A stretch of DNA of 64,000 bases from Mesotoga sp. Brook.08.105.5.1 (lineage in GTDB: Bacteria; Thermotogota; Thermotogae; Petrotogales; Kosmotogaceae). A program made the position numbers and the translations under genes. Numbering within the stretch: the first letter of the stretch is position 1; every line of letters starts with the position of its first letter. Shown piece by piece: positions 26,945 through 38,700 of this stretch. The notes beneath the pieces are model-generated. The model did no database searches. It had not been told where the DNA came from and worked only from the letters and a program-made list of their open reading frames with translations. The stretch covers positions 62,001 to 126,000 of the forward strand of contig NZ_AYTW01000004.1 of the NCBI RefSeq assembly GCF_002752635.1, given 5' to 3'.

Positions 26945-28912
26945 TTAAGCGTAAATCTTTGCTATTGCTACCAGTTGGACAAAGCTCTCTTGAAGGCTGG
27001 CCCCTCCCACCAAACCACCGTCAATATTTTCCATAGCGATTAGGGAATCAAAGTTATCCGGTTTGATACTGCCACCATAGAGAATTCTTGTTCGCTCTGC
27101 CACGCTGCACTCGTATAGCGACGATAATAAACTCCTTATGTACTTCATGGTGGCCTCGGCCTGTTCGGGAGTAGCCACAACACCAGTTCCGATCGCCCAT
27201 ACTGGTTCATACGCTATGATCACTTGCTCAACCTCACTCTTGTCAAGGCCGGCAAGACCTTTTCTGATCTGTTCTTCGAGAACCTGCTCCGTCCTGCCTG
27301 ATTCCCGTTCTTGAAGAGTTTCCCCAACACAGAATATTGGAACTAGGCCCTCTCTTAATACTGCCTTGATTTTCTCGTTAGTCATCTCGCTTGTCTCGCC
27401 GAATATGTGCCTTCGTTCTGAATGACCAACAAGAACGTACTCCACCGCAAGGTCCGAAAGCATAGGCACAGAAATCTCGCCTGTAAAGGCTCCACTATCT
27501 GCAGGATAGACATTCTGGACTCCGACCTTAATCGACGTGTCCTTGAGAATGTCTGCCACCCCGGCAACTGAAAGGCTTGTTGGAAATACTACAACATCAA
27601 CGGCCTTCTCGTTACCGATTGAAGATGCAAGGAAACCGGCGAACATTCGCGCTTCATTAGGCGACTTGTTCATCTTCCAGTTTCCGGCGACCATTATTCT
27701 ACGTTTTTTTTTACCTTCCTTAGTCGCTAGACTCCTTATACCAGGCATCTCTTTTCCCTCAAGCATCTCAAGAGAAGCCCCGCCACCGGTTGATACGTGA
27801 GAAACTCTGTCGGCCAAGCCAAACTTGTTGATAGCGGCTGCGCTGTCTCCGCCTCCGATAATCGTTACTGCACCCTTGAGCGAAGCCAGCGTCTTCGCGA
27901 TCGATTCGGTTCCTTTCGCAAAATCATCGATCTCGAAGACCCCCATTGGACCGTTCCAAACAACGGTTTTGGCGTCAACCAGCTTGCTTCTGAATAGCTC
28001 AATAGTTGATGTCCCGATGTCAAGTCCCTTCCAGCCGGATGGGACTCCTTCATCTATGAGAACCGTCTTCGATTCACTACCTGCAGCGATTTCCTTGGAC
28101 ACAACCGTGTCAACAGGGAGGACGAGCTCAACCTTCTTCTCTTCGGCTTTCCTCATTATCTCCTTTGCCAGCTCGATCTTGTCCTCTTCAACCAGGGAGT
28201 CACCAGTTTGCTTCCCCAGAGCCTTAAGGAATGTGAACATCATCGCACCGCCGATTAGTATTCTATCGGCCTTCTCCAGAAGATTCGTAATGACTCCGAT
28301 CTTATCGGAAACCTTTGCTCCTCCTAAAATGACTACGTAGGGGTGCTTGGGACTCTCAACGGCCATGCCAAGCATTTCGATTTCCTTCTGCATAAGGAAA
28401 CCAGGTACACTGGTCAAGTACTGGGCAGCACCCACATTCGATGCATGACCTCTATGTGCTGTTCCGAAAGCGTCGTTTACGTGAATGTCTGCGATCGCAG
28501 AGAGCCTCTTCGAAAACTCCGGATCATTCTTCTCTTCTTCAGGGTAGAACCTAACATTCTCCAGAAGAAGAATATCTCCGTTGTTCATTTTTGAGACAGC
28601 TTTCTCCACTTCATCTCCGATGCAATCAGGAACAAAGGCAACGGGCTTGCCGATTAACCTTTCCAGACTTTTGCTAACCTTTTCCATTGAGTACTTAGGG
28701 TCTCTCTTGCCCTTGGGCCTCCCCAGATGGGAAACAAGGATTGTCTTTCCACCATTTTCGGCTACGTACTTTATCGTTGGTATTGCAGCCACAATCCTAG
28801 TATCGTCACTCACTTCGCCAGTCTCTTTATCTAGAGGAACGTTGAAATCGACCCTTACAAGCACCCTCTTTCCACTCAAATCAACATCTCTTAGTGTTAG
28901 AACTCCAGACAT
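26945..28912 (-). CDS. pgk-tpi: Bifunctional phosphoglycerate kinase-triosephosphate isomerase
   Basis: A single 655-residue frame joining two glycolytic enzymes. Residues 1-400 are phosphoglycerate kinase (VRVDFNVPL, then [10 protein letters not shown], and the nucleotide-site [13 protein letters not shown] near the end). Residues 407-655 are a complete triosephosphate isomerase with Lys in GNWKMNK, His in VGHSERR and Glu in [10 protein letters not shown]. The same fusion is known from Thermotoga maritima, where free PGK is also made. The join is KEGKKKRR, encoded over nine consecutive A residues. AGGAGGTAAGAG precedes the ATG. A hairpin separates it from gap upstream and another ends the transcript. 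Confidence 0.97.
   Translation of the reverse strand: MSGVLTLRDVDLSGKRVLVRVDFNVPLDKETGEVSDDTRIVAAIPTIKYVAENGGKTILVSHLGRPKGKRDPKYSMEKVSKSLERLIGKPVAFVPDCIGDEVEKAVSKMNNGDILLLENVRFYPEEEKNDPEFSKRLSAIADIHVNDAFGTAHRGHASNVGAAQYLTSVPGFLMQKEIEMLGMAVESPKHPYVVILGGAKVSDKIGVITNLLEKADRILIGGAMMFTFLKALGKQTGDSLVEEDKIELAKEIMRKAEEKKVELVLPVDTVVSKEIAAGSESKTVLIDEGVPSGWKGLDIGTSTIELFRSKLVDAKTVVWNGPMGVFEIDDFAKGTESIAKTLASLKGAVTIIGGGDSAAAINKFGLADRVSHVSTGGGASLEMLEGKEMPGIRSLATKEGKKKRRIMVAGNWKMNKSPNEARMFAGFLASSIGNEKAVDVVVFPTSLSVAGVADILKDTSIKVGVQNVYPADSGAFTGEISVPMLSDLAVEYVLVGHSERRHIFGETSEMTNEKIKAVLREGLVPIFCVGETLQERESGRTEQVLEEQIRKGLAGLDKSEVEQVIIAYEPVWAIGTGVVATPEQAEATMKYIRSLLSSLYECSVAERTRILYGGSIKPDNFDSLIAMENIDGGLVGGASLQESFVQLVAIAKIYA
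27694..27721 (-). other. A9 slippery tract at the PGK-TPI junction with stops in both shifted frames
   Basis: The coding strand reads AAGGAAGGT (27721-27713), then nine A (27712-27704), then CGTAGAATAATGG. In frame this is Gly-Lys-Lys-Lys-Arg-Arg-Ile-Met. A -1 shift gives ACG then TAG (27701-27699); a +1 shift gives GTA GAA TAA (stop 27696-27694). Either shift ends translation within three codons of the PGK domain. The SD-like AAGGAAGG just upstream is placed as in known frameshift stimulators. The sequence facts are direct; the regulatory use is inference. Confidence 0.6.
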
Positions 28913-28936
28913 CTCTTACCTCCTTTCCTCAATAAA

Positions 28937-28956
28937 ACGGGGCCTCCAGGCCCCGT
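28937..28956 (-). terminator. Hairpin terminator or attenuator between gap and pgk-tpi
   Basis: Stem ACGGGGCC (28937-28944) with GGCCCCGT (28949-28956), TCCA loop, followed on the minus strand by TTTTATT. It lies between the gap stop and the pgk ribosome binding site, so it could tune how much dnaX-ybaB-gap transcription reaches pgk-tpi. Confidence 0.75.
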
Positions 28957-28972
28957 CAGAAAAAATCGAGAA

Positions 28973-29971
<999 letters not shown>

Positions 29972-29980
29972 TTACACCTC

Positions 29981-30346
29981 CTAAAGTATATTGTCAGGTA
30001 GATTGAGCGATCCTGTAACCTTAGCCGTTTCTTCATCTCTTCTCTTCGCTACCTCTGCTAACGCCTCGTTTATCCCCGCAATTATCAAATCTTGAACAAT
30101 CTCAAAATCCTCTTCTCTTATCTCAGGCTCGACCTCGATCGACTTAATGCGATAGTCGCAAGTTGCAACAACGTTTATCGCTCCTCCTCCGGCAGAAGCC
30201 GTCACCTCCAGAGTCTTGAAGGTTTCTTCCAGGCTCTCCATTTCTTCCTGTGCTTTCTGAGCCCGTTTCAGAAGTTCACTCATGTTTGATCCCTTCCTGG
30301 AACCTCCATAGTTCTTACCGCCGAGACCTCTAAATTTCTTTGCCAT
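29981..30346 (-). CDS. YbaB/EbfC-family nucleoid-associated protein
   Basis: 121 residues. The YbaB core starts at about residue 22 (MSELLKRAQKAQEEMESLEET), with the family strand-turn VTASAGGGAINVVATCDYRIKSIEVEPE and a C-terminal helix rich in E, A and K. About 20 extra basic, glycine-rich residues precede it, or translation may start at the internal Met 22. These proteins form small dimers that bind DNA. It follows dnaX by 2 nt, the widely conserved dnaX-ybaB order; recR, which often comes next, is replaced by gap. Confidence 0.9.
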   Translation of the reverse strand: MAKKFRGLGGKNYGGSRKGSNMSELLKRAQKAQEEMESLEETFKTLEVTASAGGGAINVVATCDYRIKSIEVEPEIREEDFEIVQDLIIAGINEALAEVAKRRDEETAKVTGSLNLPDNIL

Positions 30347-30348
30347 TG

Positions 30349-31806
30349 TTAGTCCTCCTCAAGCTCTATCTTTATCTTTCCTTTATTTATGTCGTCCTTC
30401 AACCCCAAGTTCGAAATCACAAAGTTAACGTATTCCTCAGAATCTTTATCCAGACCTTCAAAGAGATTGCCTCCAACTGATTCATTGGAGAGAAGGAATC
30501 GTTTCCCGATTAAATCTTCTGCAATCCCGTTCAGCGACTCAAGTCTATCTTTCAGAAGATCGTAAGAATAGTCGCTGTCCGCTTCCAGAGTTAATACCCC
30601 GCCAGATTCGCTTCTAGTAACCTTCGAAAGACTTAGAAGAGTCCAGAGCAGAACGAAGTTGTTATTTCGAAGATGGTCGATAAGTTTGGACAAACTATTC
30701 TCTTCTGTAGTGTCTCTTTTTGGAGCTTTCTCGGTCTTATCACTCGTTTCAAAAACTTCGCTTTTTACGTTTTCAGAGTTACCAATTCTCCCTATTGCCG
30801 ACTTCTCATAACCACTCTTCAGAAGGACCATTACTTCAAATGTTCCTCTCTTATCCTCGGCAAATTTGAGCTCTTTAGTGATCTCCCATAAAGAAAGCAA
30901 GAGCTTGAAACGCTCATCAGTTGATTCAGCGATCAGCTGATCCTTCACAGTATCGATCACCTGTTCAAGGAAGACTTCGTAAGTATATCCTGCAGACTGG
31001 ATCTCTTCAGAGATTTTCAATATCGAAGCCGGCTCTCCCGAAGAAAATGCAGTAATGAACTCCTTAACAACTTCTTCGGGCAGAATACCAAGAGTAGCTC
31101 TAACAGATTCTTCACTAACATCACCCGAATAAGAGACAACTCTCTCCATAAGATTAACCGCGTCTCTCATGCCTCCGTGTGCGGCTTTCGAAATGAACCT
31201 CAATGCTTTGTCGTCATATTCCAGACCTTCAGATTTCGCGATTCTTTCCAGATAAGTAGCTATGTCTCTTTCGATGAGTGGTTTGAAATAGAAGATCTGA
31301 CATCGAGAAAGAATTGTTTCAGGAACCTTCTCAAGATTGGTAGTTGCAAGAATAAAAATCACTTTATCGGGAGGTTCTTCAAGAGTCTTAAGAAGTGCAT
31401 TGAAAGCTTCCCTGGTCAGCATATGGAATTCATCAATTATGTACACTTTGAATCTGCCCATGACAGGTCTATACGATACTGCATCCCGGATTTTCCTGAT
31501 CTCGTCAATGCCTCTGTAAGAAGCTGCATCCAGCTCAATGACATCCATGTGTGAAGAAGCATCAATCGCTTTGCATGAATCGCAAATACCGCAAGGCTTC
31601 TCAGAATCCTCTGCAAGACAGTTCAGCATTTTGGCGACGATCCTTGCACTAGTTGTCTTCCCGGTACCTCTAGAGCCAGAGAATATGTAAGCATGAAAAA
31701 CCGAATCCTTCTCTATTGCTCTTCCCAGGATCTCTTTCACTTGATCCTGCCCAACCAGCTCACTAAATTTTCTAGGCCTATATTTCCTATACAAAACCTC
31801 AGACAT
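30349..31806 (-). CDS. dnaX: DNA polymerase III subunits gamma/tau
   Basis: Clamp-loader ATPase. ATG 31806 begins MSEVLYRKYRPRKF, the invariant DnaX start, giving 485 residues; upstream in-frame codons lack a binding site and extend through the promoter. It has Walker A SGSRGTGKTT, a four-Cys zinc module CLAEDSEKPCGICDSC, DEFHML (Walker B) and SRC (sensor) in LSRCQIFYF. A C-terminal tau-type extension of about 120 residues follows a polar linker. No strong slippery heptamer is apparent in the linker, so a separate gamma form is not predicted. Confidence 0.95.
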   Translation of the reverse strand: MSEVLYRKYRPRKFSELVGQDQVKEILGRAIEKDSVFHAYIFSGSRGTGKTTSARIVAKMLNCLAEDSEKPCGICDSCKAIDASSHMDVIELDAASYRGIDEIRKIRDAVSYRPVMGRFKVYIIDEFHMLTREAFNALLKTLEEPPDKVIFILATTNLEKVPETILSRCQIFYFKPLIERDIATYLERIAKSEGLEYDDKALRFISKAAHGGMRDAVNLMERVVSYSGDVSEESVRATLGILPEEVVKEFITAFSSGEPASILKISEEIQSAGYTYEVFLEQVIDTVKDQLIAESTDERFKLLLSLWEITKELKFAEDKRGTFEVMVLLKSGYEKSAIGRIGNSENVKSEVFETSDKTEKAPKRDTTEENSLSKLIDHLRNNNFVLLWTLLSLSKVTRSESGGVLTLEADSDYSYDLLKDRLESLNGIAEDLIGKRFLLSNESVGGNLFEGLDKDSEEYVNFVISNLGLKDDINKGKIKIELEED

Positions 31807-31827
31807 CTTAATCACCCGTTCATCTGA

Positions 31828-31836
31828 ATTATAGCA
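31828..31836 (-). promoter_or_regulatory. Extended -10 promoter for dnaX
   Basis: On the minus strand TGCTATAAT (31836-31828) is a perfect extended -10, about 22 nt before the dnaX ATG, implying a leader of 10-15 nt. The same nonamer occurs before the proline operon. Confidence 0.5.
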
Positions 31837-31942
31837 GATCACCCAAAGTTTGTTTGCTGCAAAGATGACCGAAGTGAAACAGTTAGTGAAATTCATAACT
31901 AACTCATCCATCTGCAGCACTTGGGAATGAATTCGACTTTCG

Positions 31943-33307
31943 CTAGTAGACCCTTCTCTTCACCCACTTACCCTTTAAATAGTAAAAGACCATCACCGCA
32001 GCCTCTGCAATATCCGAGAATACATATGAAAGCCAGACCCAAACTATGCCGGCCTTCAACACGAACACTGCAATGACCAATATTGGCACTTGAATAAGCC
32101 ACCTGGATACTACGCTCCCCACTACAAACGGGAAGTTGTACCCGGACCCTCCGAAGACCGATGAGAGACCAAAACCGTATGCCAAGACAGAAATGCCGAG
32201 TGAGCCGTATTTCAGGAAACTGGCACCGTAAGCAATTATCTCCGGATCCTTATTGAACACAGCGATAACATGCTCGCCTGCAAAGAAGGCTATTAGTGCA
32301 AAGAAAAACATGAAAAAGAACCCGATTAAGGCAGCGGTTCTGGCTGTGGCTCTTGCACGGTCGGCGTTGTCAGCTCCCAGGTTTTGACCGACCATCGCAG
32401 AGCCGCCCATGCTAAGCCCTACAAGAGGCATAAACGCTAGTCCAAAAAGCCTCCCCGTTACTCCTACCGCCGCAACCGCAGCGGTCCCGTAGAAGGCAAC
32501 GAATTTCAGAACTACTACAGCTGACAAGTTCCTGAAGAACCCCTCCAGCCCAGTTGGAAGCCCTATAGTCAAGAGCTTCTTGTCTATAGCTCTATCAAGC
32601 CTGAAAAGTCCGGACAGTCTTGGTTTTACGCCTTCCTTTCCTGAGAAAAGAATGTAGAATCCCAGTAGAAATGCTGCCGATTGAGCGATTACCGTAGCGA
32701 CGGCCGCACCAAAAACGCCCAGGCCAAATCCGGGAATCGATGTCCCCGGAATCTTTTCGAACATCATTATTGGGTCGAGAGAAATATTGAGAACACTCGT
32801 GAACATCATTATGTACATTGGACTCTTTGCGTCCCCTATGCATCTGAGAGCCGTGTTGACGGAGTAAGACGAAAACATCATTGGCAGGAAGAAAAGTCTG
32901 ATATAGCCGTAATCAAGAGCTGATCTCATTACTTTCATATCGTCAGTAAAGAATCCTAGCGATGGTTTTAGGAAGGAGGCAACTAGAACAGCGGAAATCA
33001 GAGCAACAATGAACTTGAAAGTAATTGTCTGTTCTATCGCCTTACTTGTTCCTTCGAAGTCCTTTTTTCCGAAGCCCTGAGAGATCAAGGAGATTGAGCT
33101 CTGCCCGATTATCGAATTCAGAATATCCACAATCCAAAAAAGAGTGGTGAAAATCGTAACTCCTGCAATTGCTTCGCCTGAGATGCGCCCAATCCAGAAG
33201 ATGTCTACAATGTCGTAAACCATCTGTGCGCTGAACCCTATCATTGTGGGCACAGACATTATAAGAAGATTCTTCAGAATGCTCCCTTGAGTAAGATCCC
33301 TTGCCAT
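31943..33307 (-). CDS. MATE-family efflux transporter
   Basis: 454 residues with about twelve hydrophobic segments arranged in two similar halves, as expected of the MATE fold. N-terminal VPTMIGFSAQMVYDIVDIFWIG and the second-half counterpart around GLPTGLEGFFRNLSAVVVLKF match the two pseudo-repeats. These carriers expel cationic drugs or metabolites using Na+ or H+ gradients; substrate and ion cannot be read from the sequence. Start ATG 33307 follows AGGGGGC. It is probably monocistronic. Confidence 0.9.
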   Translation of the reverse strand: MARDLTQGSILKNLLIMSVPTMIGFSAQMVYDIVDIFWIGRISGEAIAGVTIFTTLFWIVDILNSIIGQSSISLISQGFGKKDFEGTSKAIEQTITFKFIVALISAVLVASFLKPSLGFFTDDMKVMRSALDYGYIRLFFLPMMFSSYSVNTALRCIGDAKSPMYIMMFTSVLNISLDPIMMFEKIPGTSIPGFGLGVFGAAVATVIAQSAAFLLGFYILFSGKEGVKPRLSGLFRLDRAIDKKLLTIGLPTGLEGFFRNLSAVVVLKFVAFYGTAAVAAVGVTGRLFGLAFMPLVGLSMGGSAMVGQNLGADNADRARATARTAALIGFFFMFFFALIAFFAGEHVIAVFNKDPEIIAYGASFLKYGSLGISVLAYGFGLSSVFGGSGYNFPFVVGSVVSRWLIQVPILVIAVFVLKAGIVWVWLSYVFSDIAEAAVMVFYYLKGKWVKRRVY

Positions 33308-33405
33308 TTTTGCCCCCTAGCTTACCTTGTGAAGAAATGTGAAAGAATGCCCGAGTCCAAAATGGACACAGGAATTATACACCCTTTCTAGAGATCGGAA
33401 CAGGT

Positions 33406-35187
33406 CTAGATCATCTTCCTCAGTGTATCAAGGAAATTCTCCTTGATAAAACTAATTCCCTTTTGCCAAAAGACAGGATCTGAGACATCTATGCCTACTT
33501 TCTGCAGAAGAGATTTGGGAGATTCCGATCCACCGCTTTCAAGTAAAGCGATATACTTTCTTCTGAAGACAGCCCCGTCCTCAAGGTATTTCCTGTACAA
33601 AGAAATTACGAGAAGCTGGGCGAAGTTGTAAGCATAACAATAGAAAGGGGTATGAAAGAAGTGAGGGATGCGAGCCCATTCGAACTCGCTTTCCGGGAGA
33701 AAATCAACGGTGTCCCCAAACATGAGTTTGAGCTCCTTGGAGTAAAGCTCGGATAGTTCTTCAAACGCCAGATACTCGCCTGACATTTTCTCGTGGGCAG
33801 AGATCTCGAACCTGGTGAACATGTTCTGCCTTGCGGTTGTTGCAAATATCTCTTCAATCCTGTTGACCAGAAAAGAGATCTTCTCCTCTCTTTCTTCAAT
33901 GTTTTTCAAAAGAAAGTCCGTCATAAGCATTTCAGAAAAAACAGAGGCTGTTTCGGCCATTGTAAGCGGCGTATCATAGTTAACTAGGGTCTGTTTGGAC
34001 GCCAGAACGCCGTGAAGGCCGTGGCCTAGTTCGTGTGCTAGTGTCAAAACGTCACTCATCTTGCCATTGTAATTGACAAGCACATACGGATGCATTCTTG
34101 GCGAGGCATACGCGCAGTAAGCTCCACTTCGCTTTCCCGGCATGATCGATCCATGAATATAATCCTCATCGAAGAATCTAGCAACTATACTTTCAATCCG
34201 GGGATCAAAGTTTCCCATAACCTCCAGAATCATCTTCTTCGCTTCCTGCCAATCAAATGTCCTGTCTGAAGTTCCAACAGGAGCATATATATCGCTGTGG
34301 AGAAGGGCTTCCCTCCCCATAATTGTCGCCTTCAGTCGGTAATAGTCGTGAACAACAGAATAACCATCAGTGGTGGCGTCGATGATACAATTCACTGCCT
34401 CATCTGAGACTTCGTTCAGTTCGTTCCTCATTGAAATAGGGGAATCATATCCCCTCTTGTCTGCTTCCAAGTCCCAATCTCTGGAAAGAGAATTGTAAAG
34501 ATTGGTCAGAACAATACTGTTTTCCTTCGCCTTTCTAAAGAGGCTTTCAAAGGCCTTCTTTCTAAGCTCCGAATCATGATCTCTTCTTAAAGTCTCCACT
34601 TCACTCTCTGTGAGCGTCTCTTCCGATGCACCGGTAGTAATTCTATACGTAAAACTCGATGTGAATTCATCATAGAGATTCAGAATCGCCTTCTTGCCCG
34701 TTATCTCTTTTAGAACCATAATTCTTTCTTCCGGCTCAGAAAGCATGTGCTTCCTTTGAGTTCGAATGAGATCGAGATGATGTCTGTAATCTGCTAGTTC
34801 GGTAGAATTCATAAGACTATTAAAGAAGTCCTCGGAGACTTTCGAAAGTTCGAGTTTCAGAAAGAGAAGCTTGCTTTCAAGTTGCGATTCAAGATCATCT
34901 ATCTTACGTAGGAGCTTCTGAACAGCTGGTTCCTTAGAGTCTGTTGAGTGGCTCAAGAACGAGAACATCGATAATCTGAAAAAACGGTTCATAAGGTCTT
35001 CTTCTCTTTCAATAGCTATCTTCAGTTCGCTAGCCTTGACACTCTCGGTCTGAATTCTCCCTTTGAAGTCTTTAATAAGCTTATCACTCTCACTTATCAG
35101 AATTCGTATGTCTTCTTCCAGGGAGGGATCGTCCGGCGAACCGTACAATCTTGTGAGATCCCACTGAACCAGTTTCCCCTCACTCAA
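33406..35187 (-). CDS. pepF: Oligoendopeptidase F (M3 family)
   Basis: Zinc endopeptidase acting on oligopeptides, cytoplasmic (no signal peptide). The HExxH motif is in LAHELGHGLHG, with the third Glu ligand about 25 residues on in MAETASVFSEML. An N-terminal M3-type helical region contains the VQWDLTRLYGSPDDPSLEED start typical of PepF. TTG 35187 is 11 nt from AGGAGGT and overlaps the preceding stop by 8 nt, giving 593 residues; a TTG at 35220 would add 11. It is the last gene of the DUF1175-macroglobulin-peptidase operon. Confidence 0.93.
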   Translation of the reverse strand: MSEGKLVQWDLTRLYGSPDDPSLEEDIRILISESDKLIKDFKGRIQTESVKASELKIAIEREEDLMNRFFRLSMFSFLSHSTDSKEPAVQKLLRKIDDLESQLESKLLFLKLELSKVSEDFFNSLMNSTELADYRHHLDLIRTQRKHMLSEPEERIMVLKEITGKKAILNLYDEFTSSFTYRITTGASEETLTESEVETLRRDHDSELRKKAFESLFRKAKENSIVLTNLYNSLSRDWDLEADKRGYDSPISMRNELNEVSDEAVNCIIDATTDGYSVVHDYYRLKATIMGREALLHSDIYAPVGTSDRTFDWQEAKKMILEVMGNFDPRIESIVARFFDEDYIHGSIMPGKRSGAYCAYASPRMHPYVLVNYNGKMSDVLTLAHELGHGLHGVLASKQTLVNYDTPLTMAETASVFSEMLMTDFLLKNIEEREEKISFLVNRIEEIFATTARQNMFTRFEISAHEKMSGEYLAFEELSELYSKELKLMFGDTVDFLPESEFEWARIPHFFHTPFYCYAYNFAQLLVISLYRKYLEDGAVFRRKYIALLESGGSESPKSLLQKVGIDVSDPVFWQKGISFIKENFLDTLRKMI

Positions 35188-35737
35188 TTCTTCGTTTACC
35201 TCCTTCTCCAAATTCTGCAATCAATTCTCCAAAAGATCTATTGCGAAGAAGCCTGGATACTTCTACCCAACAAGTATAACTGTACGAACGATATGTCATG
35301 AAATCCATCTTCGAGTAATCAAGAGTCTTCACCTCGTCAAGAATGATTTCTTCTCGACCAACCCACTCACCCGTAATATAACAGACAATACCTTCTTCTA
35401 GCCAATAGGGAAGTTGGTAATCCCTCAGAATGAGATGGCTCATCTCATGTGCAAGCGTTCGCGGCAGGTTCTGAACTAGAGTAAGCGGCTGCACAATAAT
35501 CGTGTTTCCAGTTGCTGCAGCGAGAAACCAATAAGCTATGCCGGAGAGTTCAGAGAACTCTCCAGCCGAGGAAGCGATAATTAGAATATAGGTACCATTT
35601 ACGGATCTTCCCGTTAGTCTTTCAAGCAAGCTTCTATAGCCTTCAAGCTCTGGCATTTCCCATGAGACATACGCGCTTGTGAAACAAAAAACCGTCACTT
35701 GAAGTAGCAAAATGACAACAATAGCTAGTGCTTTCAT
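35180..35737 (-). CDS. Secreted gluzincin-type peptidase (peptidase MA-like)
   Basis: 185 residues. A signal peptide (residues 3-20) is followed by a small domain with zinc motif LAHEMSHLI (H97, E98, H101) and, 13-14 residues on, WLEEGI, whose Glu is the expected third ligand. This spacing is that of peptidase MA-type domains, which usually form the catalytic core of larger proteins. The start overlaps the macroglobulin stop (ATGA) without its own good binding site, so synthesis should depend on translation of the macroglobulin gene. Its product is probably exported beside it. Substrate unknown. Confidence 0.75.
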   Translation of the reverse strand: MKALAIVVILLLQVTVFCFTSAYVSWEMPELEGYRSLLERLTGRSVNGTYILIIASSAGEFSELSGIAYWFLAAATGNTIIVQPLTLVQNLPRTLAHEMSHLILRDYQLPYWLEEGIVCYITGEWVGREEIILDEVKTLDYSKMDFMTYRSYSYTCWVEVSRLLRNRSFGELIAEFGEGGKRRIE

Positions 35738-38700
35738 TCAACGTTCAGCATTACCGATTCTGTGTTTGCCCGATAGTCTGCATCGTACATTGCCCATGCC
35801 TGTACAGGAGGAATAATGAATTCCCCTCTGGTGAGAATTCTCCAGCTGCTTTTCGTCACGAACTCTCCTCCGTCATTGAAGAAGAAGGCTATGCGGTCGT
35901 ATCTTGAATCCTTGAAGGTGTATCCCCACCAGTAGTAGTCAAAATAGTAGAATTTTGTGTATCCGAGTGTGTCACCCTCAATGTTCTCCTCAACGGAGAT
36001 TCCTGTGGAGGGCAACATATCTTCGACCACAACATAGGGAACTGTATCGGGAATCCTTATTCTCACTTCGGAGACTATCGTCTCCCCGACTCTTATCGGG
36101 CCGGGTTCACCAAGCTTAACAGCGAAAAGCTCCATCGTGGCGTCATTGTAGTAACTGTATTCAACCGACCTGACGATTATCTCGCCATTGCTAATACCGA
36201 GAACATCGCCTTCGTAGATCTTGAGACCGAGTCCAAAGTTTGAAAGCTTCAGCTCACCGTCTACTATCGCAACAACCATCCCTTCAATAGTCTTGGAGGC
36301 ACTTATTTCAAGAGAACCTACTTCGTCAGCCGACAGCGTCCTGATCGAAGTAACTACGGCGGGCGAGTCTATCTGAGGTGTGGTGAGAACGTGAGTATCA
36401 TCCATAGGCACGGCTACCTTTCTTCTCAGAACCCTTTCGACAATCAGACCCGCGTTTTCAGCTTTGATTTCCTCTGACCTAACTGCCGTTTCGCCGTTAA
36501 TCGATACCGCTACCATTTCAGAGCTTTCAATAACAATTGTCTTTCCGGTAATCGGTATTGTTATTGAATCCTCCAACCCGCCTTCGAAGACTACATCCCC
36601 GTCTTCAAAAACCACTTCAACTTCCGCATCCTTTGAAAGCGAGCTGCTAACTGATGAAAGCGAGAGAATAGCCATAGCGGTCGATGATGTTCTATACCAA
36701 TAACTGCCGTTTCCCATCTTCAGGAGTCTTTTGGAAATTTCTGCAACTGTTGCGGAAGGTACATCTAGATCTACCGCAGCTTTCAGAAGGAAAGAGAGAG
36801 TAACCGTATCGTCAAAGAAATAGTTGAAACTGCTACCCGAGATAACGTCAGATGCGCCTAGGTCGACATACTCCATGGCCTCCTCAAAAAATGCAACCGC
36901 CTTGGCGTCCATGTTTAGAGTCTCGTATGTCAGCGCGGTCAAAACGATCGAGGCAACATCATTCTTATAATCTACGATTGAGCTTATCGGGTCTCGCAGT
37001 TTCCTGCTGAACAGTGTAATGACATACTGAAGGAAAGGATCCGGCTTGTCTCTGTTAAGACTCTTCAATGCCGAGTACCCCATCGCGATTACATCCCTAT
37101 TTATATCGTAACCGTTTTCTGTGGCAAGATATAGACCTAACATCACGTAAGACGTCATGAATGGAGTGCTCTGGTCATCTTTCCACCAACCCCAACCTCC
37201 GTCGTAGTGCTGATAGCCAAAGAGGCGTTCAAGACCATCGCCAACTACAACCGAGACTTTGTCTGCAAAAGACTCATCGGCACCTGCAAGTAGTTGAGAA
37301 GCCGCCAATGCTGGAAGAAGCCTACTCATTGTCTGTTCCACACAGCCATAGGGATAATCTACCAGATACCTTATTGCTTCAAGAAGAATTGGATCAATTG
37401 TGGAAGAGATGGTAACACTACCAATTGAGTCTTCCATAAATTCAATTACTCTATTCCCTTCAAGAAAGTCAAGGTCGCCAAATCGGATATATGAGTACCT
37501 TGGCTTCAAAGGAATTTCGTATTCAACACCGTCGGAGCCGCGACTTCCTTCAACAACAAACTTAACTCTGAGACTCTCATCCTTCTCCGAAGGCAAGAGA
37601 TCTCTTAGAACCATCTCATAGCTGAAGGAAAGACTTCCGAAGGCGTCAATAGTTGCTCCCTTCTCTTCAATGACTTCATCATCAACATAGAAACCGGTGA
37701 TGACAGGCATACGAGTGTCAAGATTATTCTTCACGGAAAAGACTAGATTCACTGTATCGCCAGCGATCAGAAACTCCGGAAGGAAACTGCTAACGGTCAT
37801 GGGCTTCCAAGTCTCGAAACTAGACTTCTCGTAGCTGAAATCTCCCGAAAAGTCGGCCGCAAGAGTTCTGACAGTCCATGTATCGAGATCTTCCGGTACA
37901 ACAAACGACAGTTCCGCAAAGCCGCTCTCATCGGTGAAAGTTCCAACAGACCAGAAGGCGCTGTCGCTGAAAAGTTTCCTGGCTCTCACGTCCGAAGTCA
38001 AGCTTTCGCCATTTCCACCACGATCGCCCATCCCGAAAGTAGCACCACCAATTACCTTAGATTCGGCCGCGGGTGGTTGAGATTCCAGTAGATCTCCTAG
38101 CTTGGCTATTGACGGGTAGGCAGAATAATACAGGTCGTTTATACTTACAGTGTTGAAACCCCTGTTGAAGGGACTGCCCAGTGATTCCTTCCACCGATCG
38201 GAATCGCCTTCAAAGAGAGAAAGCATTGCCTGAGATACTACTGAAACCGTCAGTCCTACAACGGCGGGATTCCCTTCATCATCGAGGACCTGCAGCTTCA
38301 TATTGACGGTATCGCCAGGTTCATATCTATCCTGAGTAAGCACATTGATTGAAAGGTCTCTTGAAGCAATCTCAACTTCGATGACTCTTGACTGAATAAT
38401 CTGATAGTTCTTATATCCAACGATAAAGAGCATGAAGTTCTCGTAACCATAGTTCTCGGGGATCTCTATTTCGATAGTGTTCTTGCCCTCCGTAGAACTG
38501 AAAGGAAACTGCTTGAATTCACCCGAAAAATCACCAATGACCCAAAGATCCATTGGAGATGATGTATAGAATGATACTCTTGCCTTGGAGCCAGGAGCAG
38601 CAGACTCAACTGAATCCACCAGAATAGACCCGTAGTAGTCATAGTACCCACTAGTATAGACTGAATATCTGTTAACCACTTCCGGTTCATTTGAAGGGGC

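Noticed and set aside
30349-31806. Programmed frameshift in dnaX giving a gamma form
   Set aside because: The longest A-run in the linker is only five bases (CCA AAA AGA) and does not form a good slippery heptamer, even though a -1 stop lies several codons on.
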